Assembly: GCA_028281165.1 (NCBI GenBank)
Contig: JANQKI010000191.1
Span: forward strand, 1 to 50,598
DNA length: 50,598 nucleotides
Reading direction: 5' to 3'
Source: Opitutaceae bacterium
GTDB taxonomy: Bacteria; Verrucomicrobiota; Verrucomicrobiia; Opitutales; Opitutaceae
This document shows, piece by piece, positions 16,701 to 23,055 of this stretch; the first letter of the stretch is position 1; each line of letters starts with the position of its first letter. The notes beneath the pieces are model-generated. The model saw nothing but the letters and a program-made list of their open reading frames with translations. It did no database searches and had not been told where the DNA came from. The position numbers and the translations under genes were made by a program.

Positions 16701-18553
16701 TTATCATGCTGCTTTCGATTCTGGTGATCGTCATCATCATGCGAAAATTCGAAGACGAGTTTCTGATCCTGCAGGGCATGGGAGCCACGGTGCACAATGC
16801 CGATGTGTCTCGACTAGGAACGATGATGGCTGCGATGAGTATGGGTATATCCACAATGCGGAGACGACCAATGAGGACGGCTCTTACGGTCTCGACCATT
16901 ATTCTGCTTACCTTTACGCTACTCACCTTCTCTTCTTTCGGAGGATCGTTGGGCATCCTGCGAAATTTCCAGAATCCGCTGCCGGCTTACTCAGCGGTTC
17001 AAGTTAAGAAAACGACATGGGAGCGTCTTCACAATTCCTTCGTTGACTTGATCCAAGGTCGCTGGGGAGACGAGGCGATTGTTGCTCCCAGAAGTTGGGT
17101 AACGGAAGAGACCCGTTTCAAATATCCAAATCGAACCGGCTTGCTTTTATCTAATGCCGATCTCAGCCAGAGCATTCCCTTGAGGGGGGCTTTGGGTCTA
17201 ACCGATCAAGAACTTGACGCTCGGACGGATATCGCAGGTCTGCTGCAAGCCCCGGAAAATTCTTTGGAGGGTCGCATTTGGCTGACAACCAATGCGGCTC
17301 AGCGCTTGAACGCTCAAGAGGGCGATATCGTGCTTGCGGCAGGCAGGCAATTGAAGATTGGGCGACTGCTCGACTCAAAGGAAATCGTGCAAATATCCGA
17401 TATGGATGGATCCAGCATCTTGCCGGTCGATTTAGCGTCCTACGAATTCAAAGACGAGGATGATGAAACGAGCGCTTCCGACGACGTCGCTAGCTTCAAG
17501 GCCTTAAGCGCGGACTCGATTGCGATCGTATCCGACGAATTCGCAAGGTCGATTGGCGGCTTCACACGTATTGCTCATATTTATACAGATTCCTCCTTGG
17601 GGGCGTCGACGATTGCGGATGACTTAACGAAAGCGAGCGATATCCCCATTTTCGTTACCTTGGCTGATGGCGTCTATCGTCAGATTTTCGGAACGGTAAT
17701 CGCGCCAAGCGGGATTCGCAATCTATTGTTGCCGATCATTCTTGGAGGTATGGTTATTTTCGGTACAATGCTCGGCTCGGTGGCGGATCGGGCAAAGGAA
17801 ATCTACACCTTTAGCGCCTTGGGACTAGCTCCTCCTCATGTGGCGAGCCTCTTTTTCGCGGAGGCTATGGTCTTTTCGATTATTGGGGGATTGGGAGGCT
17901 ATTTGCTTAGCCAAATCCTTAACAAAGGTTTCGTTTGGATGGCGAGGGAAGGGCTTATGGCCATGCCGGAAATGAATTTCTCTTCTTTCAATGCCGTGAT
18001 CACCCTCATCATTGTTATGCTGGTTGTATTGGCTTCTTCGATATATCCAGCCATCAAGGCTTCTAAAAGCGCCAATCCGGGTGTGATGAGGAACTGGAAA
18101 CTGCCTTCGCCGCAAGGCGACCTTCTGGAGATGGTGTTCCCCTTTACCGTCTCCGTCTACGACATTACTGGCGTTGTCAGTTTTCTGAAAGAGCACTACG
18201 ATAATTGCTCCGATGTGGGATTGGGCGATTTCATAACCATGGAATCGAGTTATTTGAAAAATGGAGAAAACGAGTACGGGTTAAGGGCTTGCGTGGCTTT
18301 GGCTCCTTTCGATTTAGGAGTCACTCAAATTTTCGAGCTTACTTCGTATCCCAGCGAACTGCCAGGCGTCGATGAAGTTAAGATACGAATACAACGCCTA
18401 TCCGGCCAGCCTAAGGACTGGGCTCGCCTTAACAAGAATCTGGTTAATGATCTTCGAAAGCAGTTCCTCATCTGGCGCTCATTGCCTAAGGAAACGATGG
18501 AGGAGTATCGCCAACGGACACTCCAGGCTGCGATTGAGGAGGTTGCCGTATGA
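13727..18553 (+). CDS. Giant M28-like pseudo-peptidase fused to an FtsX-type permease
   Basis: 1608 residues. Domain order: signal anchor (about 12-31), M28 peptidase-like fold (about 40-600) with a PA-like insertion (about 110-220) and a charged helical insertion (about 310-460), an extracytoplasmic region, three membrane spans (about 923-1005), then an FtsX permease with spans near 1051-1072, 1331-1350, 1378-1396 and 1421-1445. The zinc site is lost. The HxD position reads A251-L-D253. The bridging Asp of PGADD is Arg266. The catalytic/metal Glu-Glu is Asp298-Ala299. The final ligand His of HTPxDT is Gly580 in LGTPGDT. Asp476 remains. It may bind peptides without cutting them and couple that to ATP hydrolysis by a neighbouring ATPase. 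It overlaps the first ATPase gene by 4 nt. Confidence 0.85.
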   Translation: MKRFFRMIAAGSLARWLFFVSFFSFLPILYSFDQSEFEADTRYLSSFSHRLSGTDSFHQAADYVLDRLKEERVETVFEQPFLSAQTDTLQCEVELIDADGKSFRKLPLLTLRPNGVVPPSTYKEGIIGKVVYAGKGGLGGFKDSPLGNVVLLDYNSDGGWIRAFRLGAKAVIFLRDENPDSHHSKHFLAPVNIPRYYYDGDRLDFRNATKVRIRTAEVWKRERGRNIVAYFPGKQPRLRLASEETLIVATALDSFGAVPRKTPGARGAASVAGMIQWASELQQERPNRNILLVFWDNDARGHLGAQAFFSALATQREKADLERRQRSFENETEFAAKLELALQQADPFESEESIRRELRLRLRRIADREVAKYRRERGVATLGSEKLPKDSVERIDLEQRIEIADKKRIQWSELKRALANFNISTQVRAEFNEALQQLKDSNQRRIEELEIEGDGIEGSFRVREILADKEITLCIDIKASDRHPDWGALTGGFSSSVNAYWDQPGLYGGVYYSLQAAVEELSDSDRPIDHFQSISADQTLPDPRIFSARFGYAYGGEVAGTMGIQSILFAPAQDDFSWLGTPGDTFDSLNLDTISEQLQDMFRMTRAMGDSEVLSFRSSVLSDAQYMLPTFSSAYRRSGPVALSKQIGSLTADTPTPGAMIMIMHSWPMNPVKERFEHDETKTPAFDNFFFRRASEEGSYDYGPMDSRKKEGHAFAFAFDERGNVNFSSNEKDMKKVNERLNLFPAKSAFFLPLPRLDSTPTIAFDALSDSRLNNGKSLFKDLDGVFMVHYEDMVDRVKAFSKQSMSSLNLQEIEMETDPETGEITYDRNMSLGFGYDTTYGMPPIMSADKAASDLIHLNDFRLKQMRSKSIFNSAIDELHGQAVDLLNVSQNTDSIKEKESKAALAFHISRSVYHDTKNSIKDLVVAVILLLLLAMPFAFAMERLIFGAAIIYKQVWGFLAFFVLAFSILYWTHPAFAISATPMVIFLGFIIMLLSILVIVIIMRKFEDEFLILQGMGATVHNADVSRLGTMMAAMSMGISTMRRRPMRTALTVSTIILLTFTLLTFSSFGGSLGILRNFQNPLPAYSAVQVKKTTWERLHNSFVDLIQGRWGDEAIVAPRSWVTEETRFKYPNRTGLLLSNADLSQSIPLRGALGLTDQELDARTDIAGLLQAPENSLEGRIWLTTNAAQRLNAQEGDIVLAAGRQLKIGRLLDSKEIVQISDMDGSSILPVDLASYEFKDEDDETSASDDVASFKALSADSIAIVSDEFARSIGGFTRIAHIYTDSSLGASTIADDLTKASDIPIFVTLADGVYRQIFGTVIAPSGIRNLLLPIILGGMVIFGTMLGSVADRAKEIYTFSALGLAPPHVASLFFAEAMVFSIIGGLGGYLLSQILNKGFVWMAREGLMAMPEMNFSSFNAVITLIIVMLVVLASSIYPAIKASKSANPGVMRNWKLPSPQGDLLEMVFPFTVSVYDITGVVSFLKEHYDNCSDVGLGDFITMESSYLKNGENEYGLRACVALAPFDLGVTQIFELTSYPSELPGVDEVKIRIQRLSGQPKDWARLNKNLVNDLRKQFLIWRSLPKETMEEYRQRTLQAAIEEVAV

Positions 18554-18653
18554 GGGGTTTGCAAGGCTTGGATGGGGATTTTCTCAGCATGTCTCAGATA
18601 TGCCTCTACGTGGCGGAATGTCCAAGTATTCCGTATGAAAATTTGGATACGTG

Positions 18654-20669
18654 ATGATTAAGGCCTTACTGGAAAGAAGAAAACGTCGGAGTCCCGACCA
18701 GGAGGTTGAAGAATTTCGCAATCTTATGCTGCCTCCGGAGAACTTCGAAGAAGGCTTCAATTGGACGGCTTTGGTTGGAGCTATGTTCATCGCTCTTATC
18801 ATGATCCCGGGTTCGATCTACATGGGTCTATTGGCAGGCGAGGTGAACATCGGCCCTGCTGCTCAATGGGTCACGGTCATTCTTTTTATCGAAGCGGCGC
18901 GTCGAGCGCAGCAACATTTAAAACGAGCCGAGATCTTCATACTGTTTTTCATGGCAGGAGTGGCGATGAGCATGCCGTTTTCTGGCTTGTTGTGGAATCA
19001 GTACTACATTCAAAGCGAGGCTGCCAGGGCTAATGGCATTTCGCCGCTGATCCCTAATTGGTTCGCGCCGGATCCGTCATCTGAAAGCTATGCGAAGCGT
19101 ACCTTTTTCAGTCTCGACTGGCTGCCGGTCATTGGCCTGGTGTTCTTCCAAACCTTCTTTGGCCAAATCAAGAGTATGGTACTTGGCTATGGACTCTTTC
19201 GCATGACCAGCGATATCGAGCGCCTTCCGTTTCCTATGGCTCCTGTTGGCGCTCAGGGCATTATGGCCTTGGCCGAAGATCCTGACGAGAGGAAGACTGG
19301 AGAAGGCTCCTGGCGTTGGCGGGTTTTTTCAATTGGCGGAGCGATTGGGCTCGGTTTCGGAGCCCTGTACCTGGGCGTTCCCACCATAACGGATATCATG
19401 GGCGGGAAAGCTATCAAGCTTGTTGAAATTCCATGGACCGAGACCAATGACAGTACTAAGAACATCCTGCCTGCCGTAGCGACGGGTATCAGCTGGGACT
19501 TGGGAAATCTGCTGGTCGGATTTGTCCTTCCTTACTACGCGATGGTTGGGACGTTTATCGGGTTGATTGCTACGTTCATTATGAATCCGTTGCTCTACAA
19601 GTACGAAATCCTCAATTCTTGGATACCAGGGGACAACACGGTTCAGACGGTTTTCAAGAACAACGTGGAATTCTACTTGAGCTTTCAGATTGGCATTTCC
19701 CTAGCCGTTGCCGCCGCCGGGATCTATACGGTGATCCGTTCTTTGCGCAATTACAAGAAAGGTCCGAAGCGTTTTCTGCAGGATCAGGAAGATCTTAGAT
19801 TTGGCGAGCCGCCTAAAGGGCGTGGCGACATTAGGCCAATGTTCATATTTATCTGCTATACGCTCATCACGGCGATCTACATTCTCGTTTGCAGCTGGCT
19901 TATCGATTGGCATCCAGGCGTAATGATCGTGTTGGTTTTCTTCGGATTTCTTTATACGCCGCTTATCAGCTACGTGACGGCTCGATTGGAAGGGATTGCG
20001 GGTCAAGTAGTCGAGATACCGATGATCAAGGAGCTTAGTTTCATTCTTTCTGGATACAAAGGGGTGGCTATCTGGTTCCTTCCCGTTCCCATTGCCAACT
20101 ATGGGCAGATGACCGTCCTTTACCGGCAGGCGGAACTGACGGGTACAAAGTTTACCAGTATCTGGAAAACCAAGATCATTCTCTATCCTTTCATTCTTTT
20201 GAGCTCGATGCTTTTCGCCAGTTTCATTTGGAGTTTGGCGCCCGTACCATCGGCCCCCTATCCCTATGCCGAAAAGATGTGGGAGCTTCAGGCCTTGAAT
20301 ACCAGCGTAATCTACTCCGCTACTATGGATGAGTATTCGATTTTCGAGGACGCCATAAAGCTGGAAAATATTGGAGCGGGAGCGGTTTTTGGAGGGCTTC
20401 TTTTCGCGGTCATGAGTTTCTTCAATGCTCCCGTATTTCTTACTTATGGCGTAGTTAGGGGATTGGGTCAGAGCCTGCCTCATATGATCATCCCTCAGTT
20501 CATCGGAGCTTTGATCGGTCGCTATTATTTTCGCAAGAAGCTGGGGTTGAAATGGCGGCAGTACGCTCCTGTCGTGGTAGCAGGTTTCGCCTGCGGTCAG
20601 GGTTTGCTTGTCACTGCGTGCGTGGGTCTGAAATTCCTTTCTAAAGCTGCGATTAGTCTGCCGTATTGA
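18654..20669 (+). CDS. OPT-like membrane permease (second, longer-tailed type)
   Basis: About 671 residues; a GTG directly precedes the ATG at 18654 and could also serve. A basic cytoplasmic start (LLERRKRRSPDQ) leads to about 13 hydrophobic spans. LPFPMAPVGAQGIMAL near residue 190 and VVVAGFACGQGLL near the C-terminus resemble oligopeptide-transporter (OPT) family signatures. It is only distantly similar to the permease at 8178; both carry the LPxPxA element after an early span. The gene begins 100 bp after the giant fusion gene; this is the largest gap in the operon and holds a 6-bp inverted repeat (CGGAAT/ATTCCG, 18614-18633). The next ATPase starts 2 bp after its stop. Confidence 0.82.
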   Translation: MIKALLERRKRRSPDQEVEEFRNLMLPPENFEEGFNWTALVGAMFIALIMIPGSIYMGLLAGEVNIGPAAQWVTVILFIEAARRAQQHLKRAEIFILFFMAGVAMSMPFSGLLWNQYYIQSEAARANGISPLIPNWFAPDPSSESYAKRTFFSLDWLPVIGLVFFQTFFGQIKSMVLGYGLFRMTSDIERLPFPMAPVGAQGIMALAEDPDERKTGEGSWRWRVFSIGGAIGLGFGALYLGVPTITDIMGGKAIKLVEIPWTETNDSTKNILPAVATGISWDLGNLLVGFVLPYYAMVGTFIGLIATFIMNPLLYKYEILNSWIPGDNTVQTVFKNNVEFYLSFQIGISLAVAAAGIYTVIRSLRNYKKGPKRFLQDQEDLRFGEPPKGRGDIRPMFIFICYTLITAIYILVCSWLIDWHPGVMIVLVFFGFLYTPLISYVTARLEGIAGQVVEIPMIKELSFILSGYKGVAIWFLPVPIANYGQMTVLYRQAELTGTKFTSIWKTKIILYPFILLSSMLFASFIWSLAPVPSAPYPYAEKMWELQALNTSVIYSATMDEYSIFEDAIKLENIGAGAVFGGLLFAVMSFFNAPVFLTYGVVRGLGQSLPHMIIPQFIGALIGRYYFRKKLGLKWRQYAPVVVAGFACGQGLLVTACVGLKFLSKAAISLPY

Positions 20670-20671
20670 TT

Positions 20672-21394
20672 ATGGATGATGCGCTTATAGAGGTTCGCGA
20701 TCTTACCAAGATCTACAAGATGGGCAAAGAGACGGTCTATGCCCTTCGAGGGGTTAGTCTGGACATTATCGAAGGCGAATATCTCTCTATCATGGGTCCT
20801 TCAGGTTCAGGTAAGAGCACGCTCTTCAATATGATTGGCGCTTTAGACGTTCCTTCTGACGGGCATGTATCGGTAGCAGGGATACGTCTTTCAGATTTAA
20901 GCAGTCGGAAGTTGGCTTACTTCAGGGGCAACCATATTGGCTATGTTTTTCAAAGCTATAATTTGATCTACGCCTACAGCGCTTTGGAGAACGTGGCTTT
21001 GCCGCTTATTTTTTCCGGAGTGGATCATGATGCTGCGCGTGAGCAGGCGAAGAAAACGCTTGAGAGCGTGGGCTTGGGTCACCGTATCACGCACCGGCCA
21101 GACGAGCTTTCGGGAGGGCAGCAGCAACGTGTGGCGATTGCTCGAGCTTTAGCCAACAAACCAGCTATCATCTTGGCAGATGAGCCAACCGCAAATTTGG
21201 ATCTGCAAACTGGCGAGGAAATTATCAATTTGCTGCGAGATCTGTGCAAGGAACGGGGAGTGACGGTGATATCCGCTACTCACGACCACAAGATGTTGTC
21301 CGTATCTGACCGCATCCTATGGATCAAAGATGGTCAAGTGGACAAGATTCAGACTGCGGAAGAGGCTGATGTTCATGTAGGATCAATTGAATGA
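20672..21394 (+). CDS. ABC transporter ATPase, LolD/MacB type (second copy)
   Basis: 240 residues from the ATG at 20672, 2 bp after the permease stop. Walker A GPSGSGKST, Q-loop VFQSYN, signature LSGGQQQRVA, Walker B IILADEPTANLD and H-loop ATHDHK are all intact. It is the last gene of the operon. No new FtsX permease stands beside it, so it may serve the giant fusion protein or the first FtsX permease, possibly as a heterodimer with the first ATPase. OPT permeases are secondary transporters and do not normally need an ATPase. Confidence 0.95.
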   Translation: MDDALIEVRDLTKIYKMGKETVYALRGVSLDIIEGEYLSIMGPSGSGKSTLFNMIGALDVPSDGHVSVAGIRLSDLSSRKLAYFRGNHIGYVFQSYNLIYAYSALENVALPLIFSGVDHDAAREQAKKTLESVGLGHRITHRPDELSGGQQQRVAIARALANKPAIILADEPTANLDLQTGEEIINLLRDLCKERGVTVISATHDHKMLSVSDRILWIKDGQVDKIQTAEEADVHVGSIE

Positions 21395-21402
21395 CTTTTA
21401 CT

Positions 21403-21482
21403 GCGATTAGACGCGAATGAACACTAATCCTTGAAAGACTCTTTATGAATTTTAATTCGCGTTGATCTGCGTTCATTAGAGA
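21403..21482. repeat. Intergenic palindromic element A
   Basis: Two arms face each other: ACGCGAAT (21411-21418) pairs with ATTCGCGT (21455-21462), and AATGAAC (21416-21422) pairs with GTTCATT (21471-21477). It fills the gap after the permease operon and may work as a hairpin terminator. Its sequence style (alternating short CGCG/GAT/TTAAT words) is shared with four other intergenic elements in the window. Confidence 0.6.
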
Positions 21483-21523
21483 TTCTATATCAAAATCTTA
21501 ATATCCCAAACCCAATTCGAGTA

Positions 21524-22501
21524 ATGAAAATTGTTGTCATCGGTGGTACCGGTCACGTCGGTACCTATCTTATTCCGTGGCTTGTCGATCTTGGATACGA
21601 GGTCACCGTTATCAGTCGCGGCAGACAAGAGCTTTACGTCCCCCACATCGCCTGGGAGCAAGTAACTCGTCTAACGATGGATCGCGCCATGATGGATGAA
21701 GAAGGAACCTTTGGTCCATCGATAGCCGACCTTGGGCCTGATATCGTCGTCGACATGGCCTGTTTTAAACTTGAAAGCGCGAAGCATCTTGTCGAGGCGC
21801 TGCGCGGTGAGGTGCAGCACTATCTCTTTGCTGGAAGCGTGTGGGCTCATGGTCACAGCGAAGTCGTTCCGACCATCGAGGAAATGCCGAAAAAGCCCTT
21901 CGGCAATTATGGTATCCAGAAAGCTGCTATCGAAGACTACCTTTTGGAGGAAACGCGCAAGAACCGTTTTCCGGCGACTACCTTTCATCCCGGTCACATT
22001 GTCGGTCAGGGCTGGGCTCCGGTGAACCCTGCTGGGCACAAGCGCCCATCCGTTTTCGAAACGCTTGCTCGTGGCGATGAACTCCTTCTGCCAAACTTTG
22101 GTCAGGAAACCGTTCATCACGTGCACGCGGAAGATGTTGCTCAAGTCATTATAAAATCGATACAGAATTGGTCCAGCGCAATCGGCCAAGCCTTCTTTGC
22201 CGTTTCGCCGCAAGCCGTATCGCTACGCGGTTTCGCTATGGCCGCTGCAAGCTGGTTCGGCAAAGAGGCGAATTTGAAGTTCCTTCCTTGGGAAGAATGG
22301 AAAAAGCAAGTTCCAGAAGGACAAGCGAAAGGAACCTACGGGCACATCATCCACAGCCCATGTTGCAGTATTGAAAAAGGCCGCCGTCTTCTCGGATACG
22401 AACCTCGCTACAGTTCTCTCCAAGCCTGTCGCCAATCTGTCGAATGGCTCATGGAAAACGGGAAAATCGATGTATCCAAAGACCAACTTGTCGCGGTGTG
22501 A
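21524..22501 (+). CDS. NAD-dependent epimerase/dehydratase-like protein (extended SDR)
   Basis: 325 residues. The Rossmann nucleotide-binding motif GGTGHVG is at 7-13. The catalytic-type residues are S105 (AGSVWAHG) and Y129-x3-K133 (YGIQK), all intact. HPGHIVGQGW near 160 and a conserved HHVHAEDVAQ near 205 fit extended SDRs that act on NDP-sugars or free sugars. The family is clear; the substrate is not. It stands alone on the plus strand between element A and element B, so its transcription unit is uncertain. Association with the downstream TonB receptor and symporter is possible. Confidence 0.88.
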   Translation: MKIVVIGGTGHVGTYLIPWLVDLGYEVTVISRGRQELYVPHIAWEQVTRLTMDRAMMDEEGTFGPSIADLGPDIVVDMACFKLESAKHLVEALRGEVQHYLFAGSVWAHGHSEVVPTIEEMPKKPFGNYGIQKAAIEDYLLEETRKNRFPATTFHPGHIVGQGWAPVNPAGHKRPSVFETLARGDELLLPNFGQETVHHVHAEDVAQVIIKSIQNWSSAIGQAFFAVSPQAVSLRGFAMAAASWFGKEANLKFLPWEEWKKQVPEGQAKGTYGHIIHSPCCSIEKGRRLLGYEPRYSSLQACRQSVEWLMENGKIDVSKDQLVAV

Positions 22502-22540
22502 AGCCTGACTCTGTGAGATCAGCTTGGAATAGAGATTCTT

Positions 22541-22600
22541 GACCGCAGATTTCGCAGAGATTCACAGCTTCTATCCTGATACAATCTCTATTCATCTGCC
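22541..22600. repeat. Intergenic palindromic element B
   Basis: GCAGAT (22545-22550) faces ATCTGC (22594-22599), and AGAGATT (22556-22562) faces AATCTCT (22583-22589), giving a bulged stem. The opening words (GACCGCAGATTTCGCAGAG) resemble those of elements C and D. A further ATCCTGAT/ATCAGGAT pair overlaps its right side and the end of the ankyrin remnant. Confidence 0.6.
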
Positions 22601-22619
22601 ATTATAAAACTGATACAAA

Positions 22620-22813
22620 TCAGGATTTCAGCGTTCGCTTAAGGATCTCAACTACCTTTTTATGGCCTAGCTCCGCGGCTTGGCCCGGTTCGTTTCATCA
22701 GGTAGACGGGCATCAGCTCTGGCTTCAAGCAACGTCTCCATGATTCTAAGATGGTTGGACGTGGTCGCTACAAAGAGGGTATAGTTTTTCGGAGCATCGG
22801 CTTTGGGCGTCAT
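22620..22813 (-). pseudogene. Ankyrin-repeat gene remnant with a frameshift
   Basis: On the minus strand an ATG at 22813, preceded at good spacing by GGAAAGGGA, opens a 48-codon frame. It reads as an ankyrin unit: TSNHLRIMETLLEARADA, then LPDETNR. The frame then ends at 22667. In another frame, starting at the next codon, the sequence continues as GQAAELGHKKVVEILKRTLKS and stops at 22620, which is the expected continuation of an ankyrin repeat after DETN. The junction carries a net gain of two bases or loss of one. Only about one and a half repeats remain, so it is probably a decayed end of a longer gene. Confidence 0.6.
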
Positions 22814-22857
22814 AGTGTCTGTTCCCTTTCCTAAGATAGGCTAAGAGACTTCTTTGC

Positions 22858-22869
22858 TATACGGGTAAA
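22858..22869. promoter_or_regulatory. Candidate operator TATACGGGTAAA upstream of TonB receptor
   Basis: Near-palindromic 12-mer with TAC and GTA half-sites around GG, 187 bp before the receptor ATG. The longer context TTGCTATACnnGTAAA is repeated before the LacI gene at 27763-27778 with only the two central bases changed. A third TACGGGTA lies at 38224-38235 (complement). Confidence 0.4.
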
Positions 22870-23055
22870 ATACCAAACAGATAGCCGCTTTCGTCAATAA
22901 TTTCAATAAACTAAAGAAGCGAAGTTCGATACGCATTTCGTAGTGGCCCCATCCATTTGCGATAAACGTCGAACCCAGCATTTCTCTCGCCTAACTGAGC
23001 AATCAAGCTGCCCCGGAAACAAGAACGTATAATACGGACGCCTCGTCGCATTATC

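Noticed and set aside
18614-18633. Small inverted repeat before the second OPT-like permease as a terminator
   Set aside because: Only 6 bp of stem and no T tract; too weak to split the operon.
12963-21394. Recent duplication of the two ABC ATPase genes
   Set aside because: The conserved motifs agree, but the remainder differs widely at protein and DNA level, so the copies are old or separately acquired.
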